Origin: Microcoleus sp. CAWBG506
GTDB taxonomy: Bacteria; Cyanobacteriota; Cyanobacteriia; Cyanobacteriales; Microcoleaceae
Reading direction: 5' to 3'
Length of the DNA stretch: 46,760 nucleotides
NCBI GenBank assembly: GCA_020883125.1
Contig: JAHREW010000049.1
Span: 1-46,760, forward strand
Shown here piece by piece: positions 16,550-25,158 of this stretch. A program made the position numbers and the translations under genes. The notes beneath the pieces were generated by a model, which made no database searches, was not told where the DNA came from, and worked only from the letters and a program-made list of their open reading frames with translations. How positions within the stretch are numbered: position 1 is the first letter of the stretch; every line of letters starts with the position of its first letter.

Positions 16550-17515
16550 TTATTTGTCAGTGCGATCGTGCGATCTATCGAAACCCGCAACTTCTGCCAA
16601 AGTATAAAGCGGCCGCCCCTTTACCTCCTCATAAATCCGCCCTACATACTGACCCAAAATCCCAATACTCACCAACTGTACCGCACCTAAAAAGAAAACT
16701 GCCATCATCACAATTGTCAAACCAGTTAATGCCGAATTTGGATAAAAAATCCGCCAATACAAAATCAAAAAAGCCATTAATACAGATACAAATGCCGCAA
16801 ATAATCCTAAATAAATCGAAAGTCTGAGGGGAACTTTTGAAAAAGACACTAAACCATTCATTGCCAAACTCAAAGATTTTCTAAACGTATACTTGACCTC
16901 GCCGGCAAAACGCGGATCGCGTTCAAATTTAACTGCTGTTTGCTTAAAACCAATCCAAGCCCGCAATCCCCGAATGTAACGATTTCGTTCGGGCATGGCG
17001 TTGAGTACATCTACTACACAACGATCCATCAAACAAAAATCTCCTGTATCTATGGGAATATCAACATCGGCAAGATGGCGCAAAATGCGATAATACATAT
17101 AAGCTGGCAACCGCTTAAACCAACCTTCTTTATGGCGTTGAGTGCGTTGAGCGTACACAACTTGATAGCCTTGCCGCCATTGTTCTACCATGTCTATAAT
17201 CAACTCCGGCGGGTCTTGCAAATCGCCGTCCATTACTACTACAATTTTACCTGTAGAAAAGTTTAAACCAGCAGTCACTGCTATTTGATGGCCAAAATTG
17301 CGGGCAAAACTGAGGTAAGAAATGCGTGCATCTTTTTCGTGCAATTCTCGCAGAAGTTCCAGAGAGCGATCGCGACTGCCATCATTGATTAAAATTAACT
17401 CTACTGGGCCATCCATCCGAGCCATCACCGCACTAATTCGTCGGTAAAGTTCCGGGAGAGTTTCTTCTTCATTATAAATAGGAATTACCAAGGAATATTT
17501 GGGTATGTTTTTCAT
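16550..17515 (-). CDS. Family 2 glycosyltransferase, GtrB/DPM1-like
   Basis: 321 residues, ATG at 17515. The GT-A domain starts with [18 protein letters not shown], then [12 protein letters not shown], the DXD-like [12 protein letters not shown] at about 93-104, and RGLRAWIGF with [17 protein letters not shown]. Two C-terminal membrane helices (about 230-252 and 265-290) and the end [17 protein letters not shown] are typical of polyprenyl-phosphate glycosyltransferases of the GtrB type. It would make an undecaprenyl-phosphate-linked sugar at the inner membrane. It is codirectional with and 46 bp from the GT-C gene at 17562, the kind of enzyme that uses such lipid-linked sugars, so the two likely work as a pair. 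Confidence 0.92.
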   Translation of the reverse strand: MKNIPKYSLVIPIYNEEETLPELYRRISAVMARMDGPVELILINDGSRDRSLELLRELHEKDARISYLSFARNFGHQIAVTAGLNFSTGKIVVVMDGDLQDPPELIIDMVEQWRQGYQVVYAQRTQRHKEGWFKRLPAYMYYRILRHLADVDIPIDTGDFCLMDRCVVDVLNAMPERNRYIRGLRAWIGFKQTAVKFERDPRFAGEVKYTFRKSLSLAMNGLVSFSKVPLRLSIYLGLFAAFVSVLMAFLILYWRIFYPNSALTGLTIVMMAVFFLGAVQLVSIGILGQYVGRIYEEVKGRPLYTLAEVAGFDRSHDRTDK

Positions 17516-17561
17516 GATAGTCGATGCTTCTATTCTGCTTTTTAAGTTTTAAATCAAAGCT

Positions 17562-19499
17562 CTATTTTTTCATAAATACGCTCAGGGGTGCAACGGAAAA
17601 TTTTTGTACATAAGTTTGATTTTTGATAACCATTTCTTTTCCTGGTTGGCGATCGTTTTTGCTAGATTGGTAAATTATCGCACAGGGAATAAAGCTTTTG
17701 TAGGGTTCAAAATTTAATTTTTTCTCGACTACAGGATCGATGGTAGAGATATGTTCAATGCGAGGTGCCGGTTTTCCCGGTTCTTTAAAAAGTACCCACA
17801 AGGGATATTCCCAGGAATTTTTAGTCCAAAATGATAGTCCTATATTTGTGCAGTTTTGAGCTTTGATAAAATCTACTGTTTGATTGTAAGAATCCTCGAT
17901 TTTAGGTCTACTTGTAAAGTAAAGTTCATTTCTGCTGGTATTAAGAATGTTGCTTTCTCCTAGCAAAGGTCTAAATTTGTTATGAGAAATCCAAGGCAGG
18001 GACATAAATATCAAAATTCCTACCATATAGTTGGCTATTTTATAATTTAAAAATTGTGATATTGTTATTCCAAACAACGGTGCGAATAATACAAAAAATG
18101 TCAGGTGGTGGCGACTTTGCCAAGGCTGGAATTTGAGGATTAAACATAGTAGTAAAAATGTACTTATGGTAGCCAGTAAATAAATTATTATTAGATTTGT
18201 TTTTCTGATTTTTTTGTTATTTAAAATTATGATAAAAGTAGCAATTATTAGCCCAAAATGAATGGGATTGGTAGCATTATTTTCATTGAATGACGGTGTA
18301 GCCAGAGCATAGACTTGTCCTGGAGGCCAGGTGATTCGCGGATCGTTTGGCAGAATACCTAATATTTTGTGTAGCATTTTAACTACTGCGACAATTAAGC
18401 CATTAATTTTGGAAATGCTTGTACCCGTGTGCATGGCTAAATTTCTAATGATATTTGACCCAAAAGTGGGGAGGCTAAATATTTCGATTTTGTATTCTTT
18501 AGTAAAATCTTGAGGAGCGCCGATCGCGTATCCAAACAAATCGTAGTTTCGCCAATAATGACCTAGATTCAGGAGAATAGTTACAGATGCTATTATCAAA
18601 ATAGGTGGCAGCATTTTTTGATCAAAACGCTTAACTCCTACTATTAAAAACCAGATAATAAAAGGTAATACAAATATGTAAGCTGTGGTTTTTGTCAAGC
18701 AAGCTAGACCCAAACTTGCACCAATTTTGAGAGTGTTAGATAGAGTAATTCCTGCTGACATTCCCGCTAAACCGCAGGAGACAAAACACACTACCCAAAA
18801 ACATACAGCATAGTCATTTTGGGTGCTAGAACCTTGGAGGATGCCCATTGGTAAAGTTGCAGCAAAGACGGTGGCAAAAACTTGACCCCGCAAGTTCGCT
18901 CCCAGTTGCTGAGCAATTAGAGAAACGCCGATCGCACTGCCAACCATACTCAACCATTGTATCAGGTTCGCAAAGCGATCGCCCCCGCTTAACATCTGAA
19001 AGTGCATAATCGCAAATTCCGCCCCAGGCGGGTGATATAATTGCGGTACATAGGATGTTGGATAATGCTCGACACTCCGATTTTGCATCCAGTGAACCAC
19101 CCGACTCATGTGATATGTCATCGAATCCCAATTGTTAGGTGGCGAAACTATAGCAATTAAACCAACGATCAGAAAAATCAATGATATACTTGCTAGTAAA
19201 CCTACTAAAAAACGAGGTATTTTAATTTGATGATTTAGGAAATGATTGGGGTTGATATTTAAACTTTTTAGATATATGATTAAAATCACAATATCTGCGG
19301 ATAACCACAAGTAAAATACCGAATTAAAAGCGATGAATTTGAATAAGCTTAAAATTTCCGTAGATAAAGCAATCGCCACTCCCCATGCAATCGCAGCCGA
19401 TAAAACCGCACTGCGCCAACAATTATTTATTTGATGGAATATCAAAAATAAAATTACTAAATAAACCAAGGGAAACAAGCCGAATATATCTGTAGTCAT
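17562..19499 (-). CDS. Multispanning GT-C (family 39-like) glycosyltransferase
   Basis: About 645 residues from ATG at 19499 (MTTDIFGLFPLVYL); a TTG at 19535 would add 12 residues derived from an older tnpB fragment and is less likely. About a dozen hydrophobic helices are seen. The first large loop has SPPNNWDSMTYHMSRVVHWM with an acidic residue as in PMT-type enzymes, then QLYHPPGAEFAIMHFQML and GSSTQNDYAVCFWVV. The C-terminal 150 residues are soluble. The family transfers sugars from polyprenyl-phosphate donors on the outer face of the membrane; acceptor unknown. It lies 46 bp upstream of the GtrB-like gene on the same strand. Confidence 0.8.
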   Translation of the reverse strand: MTTDIFGLFPLVYLVILFLIFHQINNCWRSAVLSAAIAWGVAIALSTEILSLFKFIAFNSVFYLWLSADIVILIIYLKSLNINPNHFLNHQIKIPRFLVGLLASISLIFLIVGLIAIVSPPNNWDSMTYHMSRVVHWMQNRSVEHYPTSYVPQLYHPPGAEFAIMHFQMLSGGDRFANLIQWLSMVGSAIGVSLIAQQLGANLRGQVFATVFAATLPMGILQGSSTQNDYAVCFWVVCFVSCGLAGMSAGITLSNTLKIGASLGLACLTKTTAYIFVLPFIIWFLIVGVKRFDQKMLPPILIIASVTILLNLGHYWRNYDLFGYAIGAPQDFTKEYKIEIFSLPTFGSNIIRNLAMHTGTSISKINGLIVAVVKMLHKILGILPNDPRITWPPGQVYALATPSFNENNATNPIHFGLIIATFIIILNNKKIRKTNLIIIYLLATISTFLLLCLILKFQPWQSRHHLTFFVLFAPLFGITISQFLNYKIANYMVGILIFMSLPWISHNKFRPLLGESNILNTSRNELYFTSRPKIEDSYNQTVDFIKAQNCTNIGLSFWTKNSWEYPLWVLFKEPGKPAPRIEHISTIDPVVEKKLNFEPYKSFIPCAIIYQSSKNDRQPGKEMVIKNQTYVQKFSVAPLSVFMKK

Positions 19500-19656
19500 A
19501 AAGTTTATTGATAATCTGCCGACTACTATAGACAAAACTCTGACGAATAACGTAGTTAGCCGCGTTGTACAAATTTTTAGCTCTAAAGGCTAATCCGTCA
19601 ATTTCAACCAAACGATTCTCGGTGGATTTAATGATGTGTCTATCTGCTAGTTGCAT
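19500..19656 (-). pseudogene. tnpB (IS200/IS605) N-terminal stub
   Basis: ATG at 19656, 8 nt after GGAGAG, opens MQLADRHIIKSTENRLVEID, then LAFRAKNLYNAANYVIRQSF, the hallmark start of cyanobacterial TnpB proteins. After about 50 residues (near RQIINKLYDY) similarity ends and the frame drifts into the start of the GT-C gene. The RuvC domain, zinc finger and right end are absent, so this is a relic that cannot act as a nuclease. It may have left its promoter and ribosome-binding site in front of the glycosyltransferase gene. Confidence 0.75.
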
Positions 19657-19957
19657 TCAGACTCTCCATTTTTTAACGCTTGCAATAATTCTCACTTGTT
19701 GACCCTTATGACTATATTGTACTACCATTGCTTACTACTGCTTACAAATTTAATAAATTTTTATAATAAGTAGGTGGTTATGTATTAAATTGTGTTAATA
19801 CTGAAGGCTTCCCTCACGCAAGGGTTGTCGAAGTGTTGAAACCGCTACCGACTTATCCCCAAGTCGATCGCCAGGGGCTTGCGTCTCGTTTTTTGGTCAG
19901 AGTTTTTAGGTGTGGGAAAAGGGGCTAACGTCAACCCCTACCCCTCCTAAAAAATAA
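19657..19957. other. Intergenic region, no gene seen
   Basis: AT-rich up to about 19800. Then comes a GC-richer part with short self-complementary pieces (CCCTCACGCAAGGG at about 19811-19825, and GGGCTTGCGTCTCG followed by six T near 19875). No RNA family is recognised. Confidence 0.5.
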
Positions 19958-20401
19958 TTAGTGTTCTTTTCGATCGTTGAGACAGGGGGAGTAATTTTTG
20001 ACTATCAACAAACAGTTCCGTCCATCAGCGGTTCTCACATAACTGAGATTATCACCGATGTCTTTCATTAATTTTAGACCCCGGCCACCCGGAGCTTCAA
20101 TATCTACTGTTTCGGAAATATTTTTGATTTTTGTTTCTAAATCAAAGGGATCGCCCCAATCCCAAATTTTAATCTCTACAAATTCAGGAAACACTACCAC
20201 CTGAATTTCCACTGGTAAATCCGCTGGTTTGCCATTATGAGCGTGACGAACGGCATTTGTAAAGCCCTCCGCCAAAGCCAACTGACATCTGAGCCACACA
20301 CTTGTGGGAATTCGCGACTCGTACAATTTTGAAAACCACGACAAAACGCTGTCTAATCCATTTAGACCCGTATTGACTTGAAGATCCGCTTTCTTGAGCA
20401 T
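19958..20401 (-). CDS. Anti-sigma-type serine kinase (RsbW-like ATP-binding protein)
   Basis: 147 residues from ATG at 20401 (MLKKADLQVNTGLNGLDSVL). The frame continues upstream to 20602, but that part is encoded by a 15-bp tandem repeat and gives a Val/Phe/Cys-rich peptide, so I reject it. GHKL-fold motifs: LALAEGFTNAVRHAHNG (N box, about 45-60), EIKIWDWGDPFD (G1 box) and APGGRGLKLMKDIGD (G2 box). The family phosphorylates an STAS antagonist and, when free, binds a sigma factor or another target. A REC-PP2C phosphatase starts 460 bp away on the other strand and a STAS protein lies further on, making a complete partner-switching set. Confidence 0.88.
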   Translation of the reverse strand: MLKKADLQVNTGLNGLDSVLSWFSKLYESRIPTSVWLRCQLALAEGFTNAVRHAHNGKPADLPVEIQVVVFPEFVEIKIWDWGDPFDLETKIKNISETVDIEAPGGRGLKLMKDIGDNLSYVRTADGRNCLLIVKNYSPCLNDRKEH

Positions 20402-20469
20402 CGCCAACTTTTCGTAACCTTTCAATTCAATCAATCTCAGCCCATGAAGAATTTCAGTGACTGGTGGGC

Positions 20470-20514
20470 AAAATACAACAATACAAAATACAACGACACA
20501 AAATACAACAGCGG
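20470..20514. repeat. 15-bp tandem repeat upstream of the anti-sigma-type gene
   Basis: AAAATACAACAATAC, AAAATACAACGACAC and AAAATACAACAGCGG follow one another without gaps. The array lies 70-115 bp upstream of the chosen ATG, in the likely promoter or leader region. Confidence 0.85.
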
Positions 20515-20862
20515 GAAAATTAAATGATAATTTGAGGGTAGTAGTTTCGAGGAGCAGGCCGTGTAGATATTTGATACACTTATCGGTTAAACATGATACC
20601 ATACGTAGGGGATCGATGTCAACCAGCGCTTGGGCAAAATAAAGTCTATAAAAATTTATATTTTGAATATAAACTTAGTGAAGTTCGATCGCGCCGAAAT
20701 TTCCCTCAAATTTAAACGTAAATTGAACTCAAAGACCCGCTGTCAACAGCAATTACCTAGAAAGCGATGTTATTAGACTATACTCAATCTCAGACCAACG
20801 CGCTGACAGGATATATTTTGAATGACCCCCAGACCTTGAAAGACTTGTAGTACCTGAGTGCC

Positions 20863-21999
20863 ATGTTTCAAATTCTGGTTATAGACGATGATACTGCGGT
20901 TCAAGAACTGCTCAGAAGAACCCTGAAAAAACAGGGTTACGAAGTAACGGTAGCAAGTAATGGCGAAGACGGTGTAGCACAGGCGCAAAAGCTGTGTCCG
21001 GCTTTGATAATTTGCGATTGGATCATGCCACGCTTGACAGGCATTGATGTGTGCCGTCGAGTCAAGGCAGATCCACATCTGTCAACTACACAATTCTTTT
21101 TGCTGACTTCTTTGGGGTCGATCGCCGATCGAGTCAAAGGACTTGATGCCGGTGCCGATGATTTTATCTCCAAACCCATTGAACTCAACGAGTTGCAGGC
21201 GAGAGTGCGGGCCGGACTAAGGCTGCACCAACTCAGCCGAGACTTGAAAATTGCCAAGCAAAGTCTGGAAGCAGAACTAGCTGAGGCGGCGGAATATGTG
21301 CAGTCTTTATTGCCAGATCCGATGGTGGAACCCGTCAGCATTGAGTCAAAATTCATTCCTTCCCGTCAGTTAGGAGGAGATTGCTTTGACTACAACTGGC
21401 TAGACTCGGATTATTTGGCGATTTATTTGCTAGATGTCGCCGGACACGGTTTGCGGGCGGCCCTGCCTTCTGTGGCAGTGTTGAATTTGTTGCGATCGCG
21501 CGCCTTACCCAACATTGACTACTACAAACCCAGCGACGTTTTGCGGGCGCTGAACACCACTTTCCAGATGAGTTATCAAAATGACAAGTATTTCACCATC
21601 TGGTACGGGGTGTACAATCGGATCGATCGCCAATTAGTCTACGCCAGCGCCGGCCATCCCCCGGCGGTGTTAATTTCCCAGTCCCCCACTAGCAATGCCA
21701 AAGTCCAGCAACTGAAAACCCCCGGAATGCCAGTCGGGATGTTCCCAGAAGCCCGGTATGTGGACAAAAGCTGCCATGTCGAGGATTTGAGCACTCTCTA
21801 CATCTTTAGCGACGGCGTTTACGAGATTCACCAACCTGATGGCAATATCTGGGGGCTCGATCCTTTCATTGATTTGTTAGCAGCTTACAACGGTGCAACT
21901 GCCGACCAGTTAGAGTTAGTTTTGAGCTACGTTCAAAAGTTGAACGCTAAAGCCGTGTTTGATGATGATTGGTCCTTACTCAAGATCAATTTTGGGTAA
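20863..21999 (+). CDS. Response regulator with PP2C/SpoIIE phosphatase output
   Basis: 378 residues, ATG at 20863. Residues 1-122 are a receiver domain: acidic pair DDD at 8-10, phosphoacceptor Asp in LIICDWIMP at about 52, Thr in FLLTSLG and Lys in DDFISKPIE. A coiled linker (about 125-150, SRDLKIAKQSLEAELAEAAE) leads to a SpoIIE-type PP2C domain with SRQLGGDCFDY, LLDVAGHGLRAALPSV, VYASAGHPPAVL and YIFSDGVYEI; the metal-binding Asp residues are present. It should dephosphorylate the STAS antagonist when activated by a histidine kinase, reversing the RsbW-like kinase encoded divergently upstream. Confidence 0.94.
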   Translation: MFQILVIDDDTAVQELLRRTLKKQGYEVTVASNGEDGVAQAQKLCPALIICDWIMPRLTGIDVCRRVKADPHLSTTQFFLLTSLGSIADRVKGLDAGADDFISKPIELNELQARVRAGLRLHQLSRDLKIAKQSLEAELAEAAEYVQSLLPDPMVEPVSIESKFIPSRQLGGDCFDYNWLDSDYLAIYLLDVAGHGLRAALPSVAVLNLLRSRALPNIDYYKPSDVLRALNTTFQMSYQNDKYFTIWYGVYNRIDRQLVYASAGHPPAVLISQSPTSNAKVQQLKTPGMPVGMFPEARYVDKSCHVEDLSTLYIFSDGVYEIHQPDGNIWGLDPFIDLLAAYNGATADQLELVLSYVQKLNAKAVFDDDWSLLKINFG

Positions 22000-22000
22000 G

Positions 22001-22044
22001 GGACTTCTGGCGGCCCCATAGCTCGATGAAATATGCAGAAGTCC
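22001..22044 (+). terminator. Hairpin directly after the phosphatase gene
   Basis: GGACTTCTG (22001-22009) pairs with CAGAAGTCC (22036-22044) around a 26-nt loop, starting 2 nt after the stop codon. There is no T run, so it may be a weak terminator or an RNA-stabilising stem. Confidence 0.4.
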
Positions 22045-22259
22045 GCAAGGTTTGACTCTTACGGACTCTTAAATATTTGACTTCGATTTTCCAGTCTGTT
22101 AGCCAAGCTTTAAACTTAGGATGGATTAATTCTAAGTTTAAGGCAGAAGCGATCGGTTGGGAAGATGAAACCAGCAATTTTAGACACTTCTAGTTTGCCT
22201 GCATAGATTGACCGAGATTTAGTTGACCTCAGAATTTAGCAGCCAAAAGATCTAGTTAT

Positions 22260-22580
22260 TTAAAGCGCAATCTTGCTATTAAAAGCATCACGGGTGGCAA
22301 ATATCTCAAAAACTCGATCCATACTGGTGAGTTCAAATAAGATGCGGATTTGCTCGTTGATAGAACAGACGACTAACTGACTCCCAGCGGCCCTGACTGT
22401 TTTGAGCGCCAAGACTAAAGCGCCCAAACCAGAACTGTCCATAAATGTCACGTCTTGGAAGTCTATTAATACGACATCGGCTCCCGCTTGCACGAGGTCG
22501 CTAATCTCTAGGCGGAATTGACCAGCCTTGGTGCCGTCTAAAATACCAGAGGGTTGAATAATTTTAACTACAGGACTCAT
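22260..22580 (-). CDS. STAS-domain anti-sigma factor antagonist
   Basis: 106 residues from ATG at 22580 (MSPVVKIIQPSGILDG); 24 residues of open frame upstream look non-coding. Full STAS domain: LIDFQDVTFMDSSGLGALVL carries the Ser that the RsbW-like kinase would phosphorylate, and QLVVCSINEQIRILFELTSM is the second conserved half. It is the natural substrate of the PP2C at 20863 and the kinase at 19958. It faces the phosphatase gene tail to tail, and follows the HTH/GrpE-like gene by 95 bp on the same strand. Confidence 0.93.
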   Translation of the reverse strand: MSPVVKIIQPSGILDGTKAGQFRLEISDLVQAGADVVLIDFQDVTFMDSSGLGALVLALKTVRAAGSQLVVCSINEQIRILFELTSMDRVFEIFATRDAFNSKIAL

Positions 22581-22675
22581 ATTTTGCGGTGGGAATGTCA
22601 GAATTTCTAGCCAGACTACGTTAGTATAGCTGCGAGACGGACTCCGATCCAAATACCTAGCATAGACCTAGATAT

Positions 22676-23320
22676 CTAATCGATCGCTCCTGCTGGGATC
22701 ACCTTGGCGCGGTAAAGCAGTTTCTCGCCTTGTCTGTATCCGGTATAGCGTACTTTCACCTGTTCTCCCGGCTGGGCTGTTCCTGCTAGCAGTTGATGCT
22801 GTTGCGGATTATAGGGGATTGAGGTTCCCACAGGGGCGATCGACTCTACTCCCCACTGCTGCAACAATTTTTCGACAGGCCGTACCAAAGGCAGTAATTT
22901 GACTGCTGGTAACTGCTGGTTTTCCTGGGCTTTCCTCGCTGCTGTCGGCCACTGCAACATCCAGGATTCTAAAATCTGCAAGCTAGAAAGCTGGAATTCC
23001 TCCATCAAAGACGATCGTTGAAGATCTAGTGTAGCTTGCAGTCGCTGATATTCTTGTTCTATGGCTGTCGGTGCCGGCTGCTCTAACTCTACAGAACCAG
23101 GGGCAAAAGTTGCCAGCAGTTCGTTTAAGGAAATTTTCAAGGCTTGACTGATTTTCAGCAGGATATCTGCTGACATTTGCAAGGCTAAGCCCCGACGCAA
23201 ACGGCTGAGCTGAAGTTCACCAACTCCTGCTGTTTGACTGAGTTCTCGATCGCTCTCTAGCCCTGCTTGCTGCATCAGAGATTGTAGTTGAGGAGCGTAA
23301 TCTGGAATCTTGCTTACCAC
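22676..23320 (-). CDS. HTH protein with GrpE-like C-terminal domain
   Basis: 214 residues. Residues 10-70 form an XRE-like helix-turn-helix (GLESDRELSQTAGVGELQLS, then ADILLKISQALKISLNELLA). A helical middle (EYQRLQATLDLQRSSLMEEF) recalls the coiled-coil of GrpE. The C-terminus, APVGTSIPYNPQQHQLLAGT then KVRYTGYRQGEKLLYRAKVI, follows the GrpE head-domain pattern (G..F.P..H......G....V......GY.....L.R.A.V). GrpE exchanges nucleotide on DnaK; whether this hybrid binds DnaK, DNA or both is unknown. It lies 130 bp downstream of dps on the same strand. The start at 23320 places the HTH at the very N-terminus, as expected. Confidence 0.75.
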   Translation of the reverse strand: MVSKIPDYAPQLQSLMQQAGLESDRELSQTAGVGELQLSRLRRGLALQMSADILLKISQALKISLNELLATFAPGSVELEQPAPTAIEQEYQRLQATLDLQRSSLMEEFQLSSLQILESWMLQWPTAARKAQENQQLPAVKLLPLVRPVEKLLQQWGVESIAPVGTSIPYNPQQHQLLAGTAQPGEQVKVRYTGYRQGEKLLYRAKVIPAGAID

Positions 23321-23450
23321 AAAAAAGCCATCCCAATTAATAACTTAATATATTCTTTATAGTAATCGGTCAAGTGCCACAACTCCATTTTGAGAGCGGG
23401 TCAGAGAAACCCGCTCCACCATTATGGTCAAAATAGTTAATCAGTAGCGA

Positions 23451-23999
23451 TTACAAAGCTACTTTTTCTGGGGTAGCCGAGGCTGTAGTTGTCGCAGCAG
23501 CTTGCAAGTGTGCTTCTAGGAACCACAAGCGCTTGTCAATTGTCCGCGAAATTTCAGTATATAAGTCAGCGGTATCGGCATCGCCGAGTTCCCCTGTTTT
23601 ATCTATGGCTACTCGCAGATGTTTAGCATAGGGTGCGTAGCGATCGGCCAAAGCAGTCACGTACTCTTTGCCATCTAAAATATCAAAAGGAAATTCTGGC
23701 AAAATCGAATCAGCCGCCGCTGTACGGGCTGTTCCTACCGCCAAACCCCCCAAAGCCGTCACCCGTTCCGCCACCGTATCAACATAATCTTCGAGCTCTG
23801 TTGCCATTTCATCAAATAGCAAATGCAACTGATAAAAGTCCATGCCTTTGACGTTCCAGTGAGCTTGCTTGACTTGGGTTTTCAAGTCGAGAGTCGTTGC
23901 GAGGGTGGCGTTGAGCAGCCCAACTATTTGAGAGCGGGTTTCTGTTGGCATATCGATACGAGTTGGATAAAGATGTTGTTTGTGGTTGTTAGGACTCAT
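23451..23999 (-). CDS. dps: Dps-family ferritin-like DNA-protection protein
   Basis: 182 residues, ATG at 23999; the start MSPNNHKQHLYPTRIDMPTE fits the family, whose members begin about 20 residues before the first helix. The ferroxidase-site signature is QAHWNVKGMDFYQLHLLFDE (His, Asp and Glu ligands), and the four-helix bundle follows to about residue 165. The short C-terminal tail is Ala/Thr-rich. Dps dodecamers oxidise iron with hydrogen peroxide and store it, sparing DNA. The sulfiredoxin gene ends 58 bp upstream on the same strand, so the two are probably co-transcribed as a peroxide-defence unit. Confidence 0.93.
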   Translation of the reverse strand: MSPNNHKQHLYPTRIDMPTETRSQIVGLLNATLATTLDLKTQVKQAHWNVKGMDFYQLHLLFDEMATELEDYVDTVAERVTALGGLAVGTARTAAADSILPEFPFDILDGKEYVTALADRYAPYAKHLRVAIDKTGELGDADTADLYTEISRTIDKRLWFLEAHLQAAATTTASATPEKVAL

Positions 24000-24057
24000 A
24001 GGTTTTGTACCTGGTGAATTTTTGACTAAAAAATTTAGAGTGGGATGTTTCCTGAGC

Positions 24058-24318
24058 TCACGCTAGGTGCATCTGCAATACAGAACGGGGAGCACGGCGG
24101 ACTTTACACCGGATTGTTTCCCAGCCGAGGCGTTGACAAGCTTCGTATCGGTGACAGCCGGAGAAGCCGTAATACTGACCATCTACTTCTAGCACGTCGA
24201 TGGGTTCGTTTAAACCTACTTCTCGGATCGATTCCATGAGGGCGGTTACTTTAGTTTGGTCGTTGACTCGTGGCAGGGGGCGGCGAATCTGGTTGAGGGG
24301 TATTTCTTCGATCCTCAT
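24058..24318 (-). CDS. srx: Sulfiredoxin
   Basis: 86 residues, ATG at 24318 with AGGAG three nt before it. The ParB/Srx fold starts IEEIPLNQIRRPLPRVND and the catalytic motif is YGFSGCHRYEACQRLGWETI, with the active-site Cys in GCHR. It repairs over-oxidised (sulfinic) 2-Cys peroxiredoxins with ATP. The GCHR box and the length separate it from ParB partition proteins. It sits directly upstream of dps on the same strand. A second Cys (EACQR) and a Cys in IRCKV are also present. Confidence 0.92.
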   Translation of the reverse strand: MRIEEIPLNQIRRPLPRVNDQTKVTALMESIREVGLNEPIDVLEVDGQYYGFSGCHRYEACQRLGWETIRCKVRRAPRSVLQMHLA

Positions 24319-24405
24319 GGCTCCTCTTTGTTGCTGCTAATTAAATCATACTCGTAATGACTTCGACTTGGCAAGCAAGATGTATAGGACTTGCGCATCG
24401 GGCCC

Positions 24406-24420
24406 AGAAACCGGGTTTTT
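24406..24420. repeat. AGAAACCGGGTTTTT, half copy of dispersed repeat
   Basis: Matches one arm of the inverted pairs at 3099-3160 and 46466-46530. The second arm is missing here. Confidence 0.6.
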
Positions 24421-24501
24421 AATGTATTGACGTTTGAATGCTCTAAAGTTATAATCCTATTAGGCCAAGCCTAGGGGTAGTCGTTACGATTGCCGCATCA
24501 T

Positions 24502-24530
24502 AACCGCTGAATAGGCGGTTTTGCTGTTTT
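24502..24530 (+). terminator. Possible rho-independent terminator
   Basis: AACCGC (24502-24507) and GCGGTT (24515-24520) form a short stem with a 7-nt loop, followed by TTGCTGTTTTT. No plus-strand gene ends just before it, so its purpose is unclear. Confidence 0.35.
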
Positions 24531-24760
24531 TAAGCTCGATCAAAACAATAGTATTTAATACCTAATTAATCTATCTGACTAGGTTCTAGGTAACAGTCTA
24601 CAAGTAATCTGTTTTCCCTCAAAGATAAGAAAGCTCGATTATCAGGCTGGTATTGGCTGCGCGCAACGGGATATAAGCACAAATCAGTTAGTTGCATTAC
24701 TAGGTTATTTTTTGTTTTGCTATCTATACCGCGCAGCAGTCTCGAAAAATCCGTGTTAGA

Positions 24761-25029
24761 TCATGGCCAGTATTGACTAGATCGGTTGGGATCGAAAGGG
24801 TTGCCATGCGATCGCAACTCATTAAAATATTGCTTAAGTAGTCCGTCTTCTTTTTTACCTGCGGCTTCAAAATAGACCATCAGTGTACCGTTTTTGAGAT
24901 CTGCATATTTGGCTGCACGTTCCACTATAATTGAAAAGGCACTCCTCATCATTTCCCAAGTGTTTTCACCGTACTTTTCCAAGTAACGTTTTAGGTAGCC
25001 TTGGCGGGAAACAACACAAGCGTGAACAA
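24761..25029 (-). pseudogene. Fragment of a DUF3800-family gene
   Basis: The open frame runs from a TAA just above 25029 to TGA at 24761. It has no ATG or GTG start. The peptide includes VVSRQGYLKRYLEKYGENTW, then ERAAKYADLKNGTLMVYFEA and KEDGLLKQYFNELRSHGNPF. This fits the middle of DUF3800 proteins (IS-associated, RNase-H-like), where the E, N and G-x-PFD positions are conserved. The N-terminal DESG motif and the C-terminal part are missing, so it is a relic. A first possible start (TTG at 24982) gives only 73 residues. Confidence 0.55.
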
Positions 25030-25158
25030 CGATACATTATTGTCATATATTAAACTGTCGATCGCCCAAACCATTGCACAAATCCCTCGTACCTAATCGC
25101 AGGTGTGCTAATCTACAATCAAAACTCCTAAATTTCCACTATCTGGAGACAGATAACC

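Larger units (their letters stand above)
24319..24760. other. Intergenic region with half repeat and hairpin
   Basis: No gene. It carries the srx promoter side, a half copy of the AGAAACCGGGTT repeat (24406-24420), and a terminator-like hairpin at 24502-24530. Confidence 0.55.

Noticed and set aside
20402..20602. 67-residue N-terminal extension of the anti-sigma-type kinase
   Set aside because: It is encoded by the 15-bp tandem repeat (Val-Val-Phe-Cys motif), has no good start site, and homologues begin near MLKKADLQ.
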